Below, one piece after another: positions 49,894-59,057 of a stretch of 64,000 bases of DNA. The notes under the pieces were generated by a model that made no database searches, was not told where the DNA came from, and saw only the letters and a list, made by a program, of their open reading frames with translations. How positions within the stretch are numbered: position 1 is the first letter of the stretch; every line of letters starts with the position of its first letter. The translations under genes and the position numbers were made by a program. The stretch spans positions 7,045 through 71,044 of the forward strand of contig CAZXYZ010000055.1 in assembly GCA_964645045.1 (NCBI GenBank), written 5' to 3'. The stretch is from Anammoximicrobium sp964645045 (lineage in GTDB: Bacteria > Planctomycetota > Planctomycetia > Pirellulales > Pirellulaceae).

Positions 49894-51471
49894 ATGAAGT
49901 CCTGCCGTTGTTTTATGCTGGTGTTGCTTGGGTTGTCGTCTACCTGCGGACGTGTCTACGGCGACGATTGGAACATCGATTTGGCTGCGCCGGAGGCTGG
50001 CGGCCAGTGGGTGCTGGAACCGCCGACTGCCCGGTTGGCGGACGGGGAATTGGTGCTGGACGGCCGGAAGCGGATGTCCCGGGCCTTCTTCACGCCGGCC
50101 GAGTGGACAGACGTCACATTGCGGGCCAAGTTCCTGGTGGAACCTCAGCCGGCGGGGGTGCTGGCCTGCGGATTCGTGGTGCGGGCCGCCGACGGCCGCA
50201 ATTACTACTACGTCCACTTCGACCGCGGGCAAGCGATTCTGGTGCGGCACAGCGCGGACGTGGAATGGAACGAGATCAAACGGGTCGGCGGTTTGGACAA
50301 GCCCGCCGGGCAATGGCACGAGGGACAACTCGAATGCCGCGGCAACACCTTGCGGGTTACGTTGAACGGCAGATTACTGTACGAAGCTACCGACAACACG
50401 CTGGGCCGCGGCCGGATTGGCTTCTACGCCAATCAGGGACTGGCCCACGTCAAAGACATCGCGGTCACGGGCCAGCGGCTTGAGCCGGATACCGGGTTCG
50501 CCATCCCGGCACCCAACTACGTGCTGGTCTGCGAGGATGCCGGTGCGGGCGGCTACGAGGCGTTTCCGGATGTCTGCCGGCTGAGCGACGGCCGTCTGAT
50601 GTGCGTGTTTTACGCGGGTTACGGACACGTCGCGATGCCGAATGAACAACTGCCCAACGGCGGCCGCATCTGTTATTGCACGTCTGCTGACGAAGGCCGG
50701 ACCTGGTCGCCTGCCGCCGTCCTGTTCGACGGCCCCGACGACGATCGCGATCCGTCGATCGTCCAGCTGCGGAGCGGACGCCTGATCTGCAACTTCTTCT
50801 CGTTGCGAAAGAATCCGGCAGCGTCGCCCCCGTGGGACGGATTGGGCTCGTGGATGGTCAGCTCCGAGGATTTGGGCCAAACCTGGTCGGCTCCCGCGCC
50901 AATCTCCAAGGACTACTACTGCAGCACGCCGATCCGCGAGTTGTCCTCGGGACGCTTGATTCTCGGACTGTACGCCGAACGCGATGGCACGGCCCACGGC
51001 GCAGTCGTGTACAGCGACGACGGCGGACGGACATGGGGCCGCGAGGTGGACATCGACAACGGAGGCATCCGCCTGGACGCCGAGACCGATGTGATCGAAC
51101 TCAAGAACGGCACGCTGTACGCCGCCCAGCGGCCGCACATGTCCTACGCCACGTCCTCCGACCGCGGCCTGACGTGGACGGTATCCAAGCCGATGGGCTT
51201 CCCCGGCCACTGCCCGCACTTTCTGCGGACCAAGGACGATATCATCCTGCTGGCCCATCGCGTTCCCAACACCAGCCTGCACTACAGCCTGGACGAGTGC
51301 CGCACGTGGAGCGACAACGTCCCGATCGATGACGTTAGCGGCGCCTACCCGTCGATGGTCAATCTGCAGGACGGCAGCGTGCTGGTCGTGTATTACGAAG
51401 AAGGCGCCGGATCGAGCATTCGCGCCAAACGGCTGCGCGCCACGCGCGACGGCATTCAATGGTTGCGGTGA
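49894..51471 (+). CDS. Exported sialidase-like protein with N-terminal DUF1080-like domain
   Basis: The 525-residue protein starts with a signal peptide (about residues 1-24). Residues about 30-195 are a LamG/DUF1080-like beta-sandwich (LRAKFLVEPQPAGVLACGFV, NTLRVTLNGRLLYEATDNTL, GRIGFYANQG). From about 210 comes a six-bladed sialidase propeller with Asp boxes SADEGRTWS, SEDLGQTWS, SDDGGRTWG, SSDRGLTW and a last degenerate LDECRTWS. It would hydrolyse or bind sialic acid-like or other sugars outside the cell; many planctomycete members are not true sialidases. The start ATG 49894 has an AGGAG site. Confidence 0.85.
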   Translation: MKSCRCFMLVLLGLSSTCGRVYGDDWNIDLAAPEAGGQWVLEPPTARLADGELVLDGRKRMSRAFFTPAEWTDVTLRAKFLVEPQPAGVLACGFVVRAADGRNYYYVHFDRGQAILVRHSADVEWNEIKRVGGLDKPAGQWHEGQLECRGNTLRVTLNGRLLYEATDNTLGRGRIGFYANQGLAHVKDIAVTGQRLEPDTGFAIPAPNYVLVCEDAGAGGYEAFPDVCRLSDGRLMCVFYAGYGHVAMPNEQLPNGGRICYCTSADEGRTWSPAAVLFDGPDDDRDPSIVQLRSGRLICNFFSLRKNPAASPPWDGLGSWMVSSEDLGQTWSAPAPISKDYYCSTPIRELSSGRLILGLYAERDGTAHGAVVYSDDGGRTWGREVDIDNGGIRLDAETDVIELKNGTLYAAQRPHMSYATSSDRGLTWTVSKPMGFPGHCPHFLRTKDDIILLAHRVPNTSLHYSLDECRTWSDNVPIDDVSGAYPSMVNLQDGSVLVVYYEEGAGSSIRAKRLRATRDGIQWLR

Positions 51472-51488
51472 GGCGTTTCCACGGTCCC

Positions 51489-51584
51489 GGGCTCAGACGT
51501 ACAGAATTCAATTTTGCCGGTCGAAGATCTCCACCATTGGTTAGTGGATTGCCCGGCAAAATTGAATTCTGTACGTCTGAGCCC
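51489..51584. repeat. Perfect 32-bp inverted repeat with 32-bp spacer
   Basis: Arms 51489-51520 and 51553-51584 are exact reverse complements, separated by exactly 32 bases. The arms carry GGGCTCAGACGTACAGAATT and end in TTTTGCCGG. It starts 17 bases after the sialidase-like gene and could act as a terminator or be a small non-autonomous element. Confidence 0.9.
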
Positions 51585-51709
51585 TTTCCTTGCAGTTGGT
51601 GGGTGGATGCCCCCTCCTGCGCCGATGCTACAATGGCGCATGGGGGCAGTACTGCGTCGTGCTACCCGGCGGTTCGAGTGAGAATCCAGCCTGTGTAAAG
51701 GAGATCGCT

Positions 51710-52342
51710 ATGAAACGCGAGCGGTTCGTTCAGTTGCTGAAAGCGGGAAGTCCGCTGGTGGCCTTGGCAACCGTCGCCCCGCTGATCGTCGTCATTTTGT
51801 GGCTCACGGCCTGCGTCAAGCACCCGGTGGGCGATCCGGAGAAGGGTAAAGTGGACCCGGCGTATGCTGGCGTGTGGTTGGAGAAGGCAGCCAGTGGCGA
51901 TCGCTCGCTCCTGCTCCTGCGCCCCTACGATGCCCGCACGTACTTCGCGAACATTTTCACCTACCACAGCGACGGCGACGGGCTGAAACCGGCGCAACGC
52001 ATCAACTGCAAGGCATGGCTGACCCCGCTCGGCGGTGCAACCTTCCTGACGCTGGAGCCGTTGAACTGCGAGCATTTCGCGGGCCTGGGCGACAAGCCGC
52101 CGTACCTGGTTGCCAAAGTCAGCCTGGCGGACGGTGCGTTGCAGTTGCGGTTGGTGAACGGAGATAATGAGTCCGTCAAGAACGCAAACGACAGCCAGGC
52201 GTTACAGGCCGTGATCGAGAAGGGCGTCAACTCCGACGCGTTGTACGGAGGCGATGCGACCGTCTTCAAAAAGACCGACGACAAGGCCCTGGTCCGCTCC
52301 GTCCTCGACGCGTTTCGGCCTGAGGGATGCACCGAATGGTGA
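51710..52342 (+). CDS. Hypothetical lipoprotein (210 aa)
   Basis: ATG 51710 follows a perfect AAAGGAG site. A hydrophobic segment (ALATVAPLIVVILWLTAC) ends in lipobox LTAC at Cys35, so the product should be lipidated; the long positive N-terminus is acceptable. The rest (YAGVWLEKAASGDRSLLLLR... to FRPEGCTEW) looks like a beta-rich domain of unknown family. Its end overlaps the start of an Lgt-like gene, suggesting coupling between a lipoprotein substrate and a lipid-transfer enzyme. Confidence 0.72.
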   Translation: MKRERFVQLLKAGSPLVALATVAPLIVVILWLTACVKHPVGDPEKGKVDPAYAGVWLEKAASGDRSLLLLRPYDARTYFANIFTYHSDGDGLKPAQRINCKAWLTPLGGATFLTLEPLNCEHFAGLGDKPPYLVAKVSLADGALQLRLVNGDNESVKNANDSQALQAVIEKGVNSDALYGGDATVFKKTDDKALVRSVLDAFRPEGCTEW

Positions 52343-53226
52343 TGCTGCTGGCCGTGAGTTCCTTTCCCCGGATCCACAGCTATGGAGCCCTGCTCGCGCT
52401 CGCTTGGATCGTGGGGTGGTGGCTGGCGCGGCGGCGTGCCTGTCGCCTGGGGATCGCGGCCTGGCACATCGACTGGCTGCTGCCGCTGTTGCTGATCGGC
52501 GCCGGTCTGGGATCGCGATTGGGCGGCCGCCTGTCTCAGCTGCTGTCCGACGGTGCAGCGAACGACCGCGTCCTGTTCGGTGGGCTGCTGGCGAGCATCG
52601 GAGTGGCGATGGTCTACGGCTTGGTGGCCCGCATTCCGCTCGGCCGCCTGGCGGACGCGTTTGCGTTTGCGCTGCCGGCCGGAATCGTGCTATTGCGAGT
52701 CGGGTGTTTTTTCGCCGGCTGCTGTTGGGGCGACGTCTGCACGGCTTCCGGACGTCTCGCCGTAGCGGTGGACGATCGGGCTTGGCTGCAGCAAGTCCAG
52801 ACGTTTCCCTCGCTGTGCCGTGACGATTGGCCTCTGGCGGTCCGCTATCCTGCGGGCAGTCCCGCGTTCTATCAACATCTGACCGCGGGTCTGCTGCCGC
52901 CGGGCGCCGACCGCTCGCTGCCGGTGCATCCCGTCCAGTTGTATGAAGCGGCTGGCGTGCTAGTGTTGTGGGGCCTGCTGGGATTGGTCGACCGGCGGCT
53001 GCGCCGGTGGGGCGAGTCCTTCTTGCTGTTCGGACTGGGATACGGCGCGGTCCGCTTTGTCTGCGAATGGTTTCGCGCCGATAGCCGGCCCTGGGCGTGG
53101 GGCTTGACGCCTGCTCAATGCATCTGCCTGATCGCCGCGGGCGTGTTGGCGATGACCTGGGGCGTGCGAAGCGGGCTGGCTAGATACGGCCGTTCCGAGT
53201 TGTACGAAAGGTCCGAAGACGCGTAA
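52327..53226 (+). CDS. Prolipoprotein diacylglyceryl transferase-like membrane protein
   Basis: The 299-residue, seven-helix protein has Lgt hallmarks: HPVQLYEAAGV (Lgt HPSQLYE), the conserved RFVCEWFRAD near the C-terminus, and an Arg-Val-Gly motif. The usual NGE loop of Lgt (GRIGNFINGE) is replaced by LRVGCFFAGCCWGDVC, a Cys-rich form found in a subset of Lgt paralogues. Lgt puts diacylglycerol on lipobox cysteines. As it overlaps the upstream lipoprotein gene by 16 bases, a dedicated lipid-transfer role is possible. ATGs at 52336 and 52342 are alternative starts. Confidence 0.8.
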   Translation: MHRMVMLLAVSSFPRIHSYGALLALAWIVGWWLARRRACRLGIAAWHIDWLLPLLLIGAGLGSRLGGRLSQLLSDGAANDRVLFGGLLASIGVAMVYGLVARIPLGRLADAFAFALPAGIVLLRVGCFFAGCCWGDVCTASGRLAVAVDDRAWLQQVQTFPSLCRDDWPLAVRYPAGSPAFYQHLTAGLLPPGADRSLPVHPVQLYEAAGVLVLWGLLGLVDRRLRRWGESFLLFGLGYGAVRFVCEWFRADSRPWAWGLTPAQCICLIAAGVLAMTWGVRSGLARYGRSELYERSEDA

Positions 53227-53808
53227 CACGGGTCTTCAAGGTTGCGCATTTTCATCGTCCCCACCGGCCCCGTGCCGGCGGAAAACGGTTTGGCGACTAA
53301 CGGCGTCCATTCCCGAGCGCACCTCTTCCGACCTCGCCGCTCGACCGCCGCCGGATGCGGTGGTCGAGCGGCGAGGCCGGTAGGGGCCGGTTTTCACGGG
53401 GCTCTGCGTAGTTCCCAAACCGGATTCCACCGGCACGGGGCCGGCGGGGCAACGGACTTGACGGAAATACGCGACTTCGAAGACTCGATTTGATCGCAAC
53501 GATGGGTTCACGACGCGGCGAATGTTGCGTTCGATCGCCCTACTCTCCAACCCAGGCTGCGGAACGTCGGTAATCCAGACGCCCCGCCGTGCTTCCGCAG
53601 GTACGCGATCCCTCCGTGTGCGGGGCCTGCCGCAACCGCCCAACATCGGCTTCCTGTCCGCCGCCTGCCACGTTTCCATCACTTTGCGCGGCATTTCCCA
53701 ACCCGAAAACGCACGCTTTCCGGCAGCTACGAAAGGTGGTATTATGGTCGGGCCTACGACAGGCCCCAACAATGGGCGGCAACAGGTGTGCGACACCGGA
53801 ACGTGGAA
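53227..53808 (+). other. BREX upstream region: repeats and likely promoter
   Basis: No supported gene lies in this 582-base region. The left part (53259-53449) is a composite palindromic repeat. Nearer to brxA, TATTAT at 53740-53745 with a weak TTTCCG 17 bases before it could be the BREX promoter, with transcription starting about 60 bases before brxA. Frames on either strand here have poor ribosome sites and read through the repeats. Confidence 0.45.
53259..53449. repeat. Composite palindromic element upstream of BREX (repeat, hairpin, inverted repeat)
   Basis: A forward core at 53259-53297 (CCGGCCCCGTGCCGG, then GGTTTGGCGAC) and an inverted core at 53413-53449 face each other across a 20-bp hairpin (53332-53351 / 53357-53376, one mismatch; CCTCGCCGCTC... 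GAGCGGCGAGG). The whole forms a roughly 190-bp imperfect palindrome. Confidence 0.8.
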
Positions 53809-54423
53809 ATGGTCGATTCGGCGTACAAATTGTCATTTACCGCAGGCGGGCTGCTGTACGCGGAATCGGTCATCGTGGCGGAGGAACACGCGCGGAGACG
53901 AGACTGGAAGGAAACCATCGCCAGCGTCCGGCAACAGAACCTGTTGCGCGCGCGGACGGTCAGCGCTGGCGATCGTCTCCTGCGCGAAGTTCGTTCGCGG
54001 TTACGTGTGCTCACGGACGGGCAACTTGCTCTGCTACGCTCCGGCTCGAGATCCGATCAGCGGCAGTTGTTGTGGTTGGCCGCCTGCAAACGCTACCAGT
54101 TGCTGTACGAGTTCGGCAGCGAAGTGATCCGAAACAAATTCCTGCAACTGGACCTCGTTCTCGGTCCCCGCGAGTTCGACGCATTTCTCGAATCCAAGTC
54201 GATCTGGCATCCGGAGATCGAGGCATTGGCCGGCAGCACCAGGGCGAAGCTTGGGCAGGTCGCCTTGCGGATGCTTCGCGAAGCGGAAATCCTATCCGCC
54301 GACAACGTGATCCAGCCGGTGATACTTGCCGCGGAGGTCGTCAGGGCGATTCAGGCTGATTCCATCGCGCACTTCAGCGTGTTTCCAATTTCCGAAGCCG
54401 ATGTCCGAAGGACGCTGTCATGA
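53809..54423 (+). CDS. brxA: BREX protein BrxA (DUF1819)
   Basis: The 204-residue protein is the DUF1819/BrxA type: MVDSAYKLSFTAGGLLYAES opening, RNKFLQLDLVLGPREFDAFL, KLGQVALRMLREAEILSADN and the terminal LS. BrxA is a small DNA-binding helical protein needed for BREX in some systems. Start choice: ATG 53809 (alternatives GTG 53803 and 53788 lack better sites). It overlaps brxB by an ATGA. The gene order brxA-brxB-brxC-pglX identifies a type 1 BREX locus. Confidence 0.88.
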   Translation: MVDSAYKLSFTAGGLLYAESVIVAEEHARRRDWKETIASVRQQNLLRARTVSAGDRLLREVRSRLRVLTDGQLALLRSGSRSDQRQLLWLAACKRYQLLYEFGSEVIRNKFLQLDLVLGPREFDAFLESKSIWHPEIEALAGSTRAKLGQVALRMLREAEILSADNVIQPVILAAEVVRAIQADSIAHFSVFPISEADVRRTLS

Positions 54424-55031
54424 ACGCCCAATTGGAACATGCGTCCTTGCCAGAAAGGCTCGAACACCTGGTCCGGCTGATCGGCAGTCCGCGGTTTCTC
54501 CAAAAACAAGGGCTGGGCAATGAAGTCCCCTTTTTCATTTGCCCGTTTCCCCCATCCGTCGCTGTCGAGATGGAAAAACTGCAGAGGCAATTGGTCAACC
54601 GGCTGTCGCAACAAGGCGTGCAGGTCCTCCAGATCAACCTGTACGACCTGGTGCGCGACGTCATGATTCCACAAGGCGATTGGGACTGGTGCCTGGAAAA
54701 CGAAGCCTCAAAGACGAAACAGGGATTGTTGGACGCATTGCAGGGAATCCTGGACGCGGAAACGGTCATCGTGCCCGAGATCGCTCGCCGGATGAGCGAG
54801 GCGGAATTCGACGTGCTGTTCATCAATGGGGTGGGGGAGGTATATCCCTACATCCGCTCACACAACGTGCTGAACAATCTGCAAAAGGTCGCCAAGGATA
54901 AGCCGACGGTCATGTTTTTTCCCGGCGAATACACGCATTCTCTGGAGAAAGGCGCCTCGCTGGACCTGTTCGGGCGACTGCGTGACGACAAATACTATCG
55001 AGCGTTTAACATCTACGATTGCGAGATTTAG
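54420..55031 (+). CDS. brxB: BREX protein BrxB (DUF1788)
   Basis: The 203-residue protein matches DUF1788/BrxB: PFFICPFPPSVAVEMEKL, VLQINLYDLVRDVMIPQGDW, FDVLFINGVGEVYPYIRSHN and VMFFPGEYTHSLEKGASLDLF. BrxB is required for BREX phage exclusion, its biochemical role being unsettled. It overlaps brxA by four bases and is followed after 14 bases by brxC. Confidence 0.92.
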   Translation: MNAQLEHASLPERLEHLVRLIGSPRFLQKQGLGNEVPFFICPFPPSVAVEMEKLQRQLVNRLSQQGVQVLQINLYDLVRDVMIPQGDWDWCLENEASKTKQGLLDALQGILDAETVIVPEIARRMSEAEFDVLFINGVGEVYPYIRSHNVLNNLQKVAKDKPTVMFFPGEYTHSLEKGASLDLFGRLRDDKYYRAFNIYDCEI

Positions 55032-55045
55032 CAAGGGACCATCAC

Positions 55046-58000
55046 GTGCAACTGCGATCCCTGTTTGACAAGCCGGTCGACCGGCCGATCGAAGGCGTCA
55101 TCAAAGCCGACGACGACGCCAGTCTGCGCATCGAAGTCGAAGAGTACGTATTGACGAACGAAGTGGAAAAGCGGCTGGAAGCGTTTTTCGACGCCTACAA
55201 CCGCTACCAGAACGCCATGGGGGTTTGGATCTCCGGGTTTTTTGGCTCCGGCAAGTCACATCTGCTGAAGATTCTCGCCCTCTTGTTGGGCAACCGGACC
55301 GTTGAAGGGCTGGCTGTCACCGAGTCTTTTTTGGGCAAATGCCGGGACAACCAGATCCTGCGGGCGTCCATCAACAAAGCCGTGTCGATTCCGTCCAAGA
55401 GCATCCTGTTCAACATCGATCAGAAGGCCGATGTGATCAGCAAGACGCAAGTCGATGCGCTCCTGTCGGTGTTCGTCAAGGTCTTCGACGAATCCTGCGG
55501 CTACTACGGCAAACAAGGCTACATCGCGCACTTCGAGCGGCAGTTGGATGAAGACGGTCTGCTGGACGATTTCAAGGCGGCCTTCGCGGCGTTGGAGTCC
55601 CGCGGTTGGGAATGGGCGCGGGTCCGGGTGAACCGCTTCCACGACCAGATTGACCGGGCCTACCAACAGGTCACCGGCCAGACTGTCCAGGGCATCCTCG
55701 ACCGCCACAAAGCCGACTACAAAGTCTCCATCGAAGACTTTGCCGAACAGGTCGACGCCTACATCCGCAAGCAGGCCGACAAGAACTTTCGGCTGAACTT
55801 CTTTGTCGACGAGGTCGGCCAGTACATCGCCGGCAACACCAAGCTGATGACCAACCTGCAGACGATTGCCGAAAGCCTGGCGACCAAGTGCAAGGGGCGA
55901 GCTTGGATCCTCGTAACCGCCCAGGAGGACATGAACACCGTCGTCGGCGAGATGGACAAGCAGCAGGGCAACGACTTTTCCAAGATCCAAGACCGCTTCG
56001 CCAACCGGATGAAGTTGACCAGCCAGGACGTGGCGGAAGTCATTCAGAAACGCTTGCTCGCGAAAACCGGCGATGCGTCCGACCCGATCGGCCAAATCTA
56101 CGACCGGGAAGTCAACAATTTCAAGACCCTGTTCGACTTTTCCGATGGCTCCCAAACTTACCGCAACTTCCGGGACCGGCAGCACTTCATCGACTGCTAT
56201 CCGTTCGTGCCGTACCAGTTCTCGCTGTTTCAATCCGCCATCCAGAACCTGTCCCAGCAGAATGCGTTCGAGGGGCGGCACAGTTCGGTGGGCGAACGCT
56301 CGATGCTGGGCGTGTTCCAGCAGGTTGCCGTGACCATCTCCCCGCGCGAACTCGGCGAACTCGCGACCTTTGATTTGATGTTCGAGGGCATTCGATCGGC
56401 CCTGAAGGCGCAGAGTCAGCGCTCCATCCTGGTGGCCGAGAAGCATCTGGACAATCCCCTCGCGGTCCGCCTGCTGAAGGCCCTGTTCCTGGTCAAATAC
56501 GTGCGCGAGTTCAAACCCACGGTCCGCAACCTGTCCGTGCTGATGCTCGACCGCTTTGAGGCCGACCTGCCCCGCTTGACCCAAGACGTCCAGGAAGCCC
56601 TGAACGTGCTCGAAAGCCAGGTCTACATCCAACGCAACGGGGATCTGTACGAGTTCTTGACCGACGACGAGAAGGACGTCGAGCAGGAGATCCAGAACAC
56701 GGAAGTCGACGCCCAAGACGTGGCCGAAGAACTGTCGAAAATCATTTACGACCAGGTCCTGAAGACGCGCAAGTTGCGGCATGAAGAAACCAAGCAGGAT
56801 TACCCCTTCTCGCGCAAACTGGACGACCGCCTGTTTGGGCGCGAACACGAATTGGCGCTGCACGTCATCAGCCCCTTCCATCCCGATTTCGAGCGGATCG
56901 ATCATCTGAAGTTGCAGGCCATCGGGCGGCCGGAACTGCTGATCATCCTGCCCGCGGACGATCGCCTGATTCGGGATCTGACGCTGTACAAGCAGACGGA
57001 AAAGTACATCCTGCAGAACATCACGCTGACCCAGCAGGAAACGGTCAAACGCATCCTTAGCGGCAAGACGTTCACCAACAAGAAACGCCATGCCGATATC
57101 GTCGAGACGGTCAAGGACGCCCTGGGCAACGCTCGGATGTTCGTCGCCGCCTCGGAAGTCGAAGCGGGCAGCCACGATGCGAACTTGCGGATCCACGACG
57201 GCTTCGAGGTCCTGGCTCGACACACCTACCCGAACCTCCGCATGCTTCGCGGAATCACGTACACCGAGAGCAACATCGAGCAGTGCCTATCCGATTCCGC
57301 CGACGGTTTGTTCGCCAACGACGCCACCTCGATGAGTGAAGCGGAAACCGAAATGCTGTCGTTCATCGCTCGCAGCACGAACAAGGGGATCCGGGTGACG
57401 GTCAAAGCGTTGGTCGAGGAATTCGAAAAACGACCCTTCGGCTGGTATCTCGCGGCGATCCTCTGCACGCTGGCCAAGCTGTGCGGCCGCAGCAAGATCG
57501 AGGCGCGTGCGGACAGCGAGACGCTGGAAGACAGCGCATTGGCGGCGGCCCTGAAGAACACCCGAGTTCATGGCAACGTCGTGCTGGAGCCGCAGATCGA
57601 ATTTACCGGCTCGCAGATCCGGCGCGTCAAGGAGTTTTACCAGGATTTCTTCGACCGCCCGCCCAAGGCGAGCGAAGCCAAGGCGTTGGGCGAGGAAGTG
57701 GCCGCCGGATTCCAGACTCTGCACCACGAGCTGGCGGAGCTGCACGCCCGATCAGTCGAGTACCCGTTCCTAGCGGCGCTGGCGGACCCGGCGCAGGAGA
57801 TGAAAAAGCTGGCCGCCAAATCGTTCAAGTTTTTCTTCACCGAGTTCGAGTCCCGAGCCGAGAAACTGCTCGACGAAAAAGAGACGCTCCTGGACCCGGT
57901 TCGGCGGTTCATGGCCGGGCCCCAAGCGGGGCTGTACGCCGATGTGGCTGCCTTTGTCAAACAGCAGGAGGCGAATTTTGCGTATGTCCAGGACGAGGGG

Positions 58001-58546
58001 ATTGCCAAGCTGCACGAGATCCTCGCCGACTCGCAGTGCTATCGCAGCAGCGGCATCCAGCAGGCCAAGGGCATCCTGGATCGGTTGCGGCAGAAGGTCG
58101 AGCAGCAAGTCGCCGTGGAGCGGACCGCGGCGGCGGAACAACTGGGGAACCTCCAGCAACGTCTGGAATCATTGGAGGGGTACACCGCACTGCCGGCGGA
58201 CGCGCAAATCGAGATCCGAACCGCCACGGACCTGGTGGTCAAGACCTTGGCGTACCAGACCTTGATCGCGGTGATCCGCGACACGGTCCGCCGGTTTGAA
58301 GAAGGCGAATATCGCCAGTTGCTGACGCGGATTTCGAGTCCGGCCGCCAGTCCCGGCCAGCCAGCGACGCCCGTCCCGTCGGCGGGTCGCACCGAGCGGA
58401 GACCGGTCTACGTCACGTTTCGCTCGCTGCGCATCGACTTTGACAAGCCCTGGCTGGACAATGCCGATGACGTGGCGAGGTATCTTCAGGTACTGCAAAC
58501 GGCACTGCTTCGCGAAATCGACGATGGCAAGAGGATCCAAGTATGA
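55046..58546 (+). CDS. brxC: BREX ATPase BrxC
   Basis: The 1166-residue protein starts at GTG 55046 behind AAGGGA. It opens QLRSLFDKPVDRPIEGVIKA, and the P-loop GFFGSGKSHLLK (Walker A, residues 64-71) is intact. Downstream blocks include LNFFVDEVGQYIAGNTKLMT (Walker B-like), LVTAQEDMNTV and a long helical C-terminus (EQQVAVERTAAAEQLGNLQQ). BrxC is a large AAA-like ATPase essential for both methylation and defence in type 1 BREX. The following intergenic region before pglX holds a strong hairpin. Confidence 0.93.
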   Translation: MQLRSLFDKPVDRPIEGVIKADDDASLRIEVEEYVLTNEVEKRLEAFFDAYNRYQNAMGVWISGFFGSGKSHLLKILALLLGNRTVEGLAVTESFLGKCRDNQILRASINKAVSIPSKSILFNIDQKADVISKTQVDALLSVFVKVFDESCGYYGKQGYIAHFERQLDEDGLLDDFKAAFAALESRGWEWARVRVNRFHDQIDRAYQQVTGQTVQGILDRHKADYKVSIEDFAEQVDAYIRKQADKNFRLNFFVDEVGQYIAGNTKLMTNLQTIAESLATKCKGRAWILVTAQEDMNTVVGEMDKQQGNDFSKIQDRFANRMKLTSQDVAEVIQKRLLAKTGDASDPIGQIYDREVNNFKTLFDFSDGSQTYRNFRDRQHFIDCYPFVPYQFSLFQSAIQNLSQQNAFEGRHSSVGERSMLGVFQQVAVTISPRELGELATFDLMFEGIRSALKAQSQRSILVAEKHLDNPLAVRLLKALFLVKYVREFKPTVRNLSVLMLDRFEADLPRLTQDVQEALNVLESQVYIQRNGDLYEFLTDDEKDVEQEIQNTEVDAQDVAEELSKIIYDQVLKTRKLRHEETKQDYPFSRKLDDRLFGREHELALHVISPFHPDFERIDHLKLQAIGRPELLIILPADDRLIRDLTLYKQTEKYILQNITLTQQETVKRILSGKTFTNKKRHADIVETVKDALGNARMFVAASEVEAGSHDANLRIHDGFEVLARHTYPNLRMLRGITYTESNIEQCLSDSADGLFANDATSMSEAETEMLSFIARSTNKGIRVTVKALVEEFEKRPFGWYLAAILCTLAKLCGRSKIEARADSETLEDSALAAALKNTRVHGNVVLEPQIEFTGSQIRRVKEFYQDFFDRPPKASEAKALGEEVAAGFQTLHHELAELHARSVEYPFLAALADPAQEMKKLAAKSFKFFFTEFESRAEKLLDEKETLLDPVRRFMAGPQAGLYADVAAFVKQQEANFAYVQDEGIAKLHEILADSQCYRSSGIQQAKGILDRLRQKVEQQVAVERTAAAEQLGNLQQRLESLEGYTALPADAQIEIRTATDLVVKTLAYQTLIAVIRDTVRRFEEGEYRQLLTRISSPAASPGQPATPVPSAGRTERRPVYVTFRSLRIDFDKPWLDNADDVARYLQVLQTALLREIDDGKRIQV

Positions 58547-59057
58547 TCGCCATACGAGCCGGCAGTCCCGGACTGTCCGGGGCCGCGTCACGTTCTCCGC
58601 TACCCGGGCGACAGACAACTCCTGGATGCATCCTGCTTGTCCGAGGGCGGCTCGAGTCGGCCATCGACGTCGCGACGTTCTGTCCCGTCGGCTACCCCAC
58701 CGGCCCCACGTCGATAGAATCCGTTTTGACACGCGAACCCGTCGGCTACCCCACCGACCCCGCGTCGGTGGAATCCGGTTTGACAACTACGCGAAAGCCC
58801 AAAAACCTCCGCCCGTTCCGCCCTCGCCGCTCCACCGCCGCCACGGCGGCGGTGGAGCGGCGAGGGCGGAACGGGCGCGCTGGGGCGCGAACGCTGCCTG
58901 GTCGCCAGACCTGTATCCACCGGCACGGGGCCGGGGGGGATCGTGAAAATGAGCAACGTCAAAGACCTCAGCGACAAGCAGCACCTTAGCGCGAAGCGTA
59001 CCATGCCCCAGGCAAGCCGCGGGCATTCGGTAGGTTAAACGCATGCGGTAAGAAACC
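58547..59057 (+). other. brxC-pglX intergenic region with repeats and a perfect hairpin
   Basis: This 511-base stretch splits an operon that is normally compact. It holds two forward repeat copies (58687 on, period 54), a perfect 32-bp hairpin (58811-58876), and one inverted repeat copy (58911-58939). No gene was supported; the frames at 58543-58989 and 58600-59004 run through the repeats. Confidence 0.6.
58687..58939. repeat. Composite palindromic element between brxC and pglX
   Basis: Two diverged forward cores (58687-58730 and 58741-58784, ending GGTTTGAC), a perfect 32-bp inverted repeat with a 2-base spacer (58811-58842 / 58845-58876; CCTCGCCGCTCCACCGCC... ), then an inverted core (58911-58939, CCGGCACGGGGCCGG). 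The layout is the same as at 53259-53449. Confidence 0.85.

Noticed and set aside
53236..53796. 186-codon minus-strand frame before brxA
   Set aside because: It reads through the composite repeat and has no ribosome site; composition is Arg/Pro-rich as expected of G/C-rich antisense.
58543..59004. Plus and minus frames in the brxC-pglX gap
   Set aside because: They are made of repeat sequence and have no homology-like motif.
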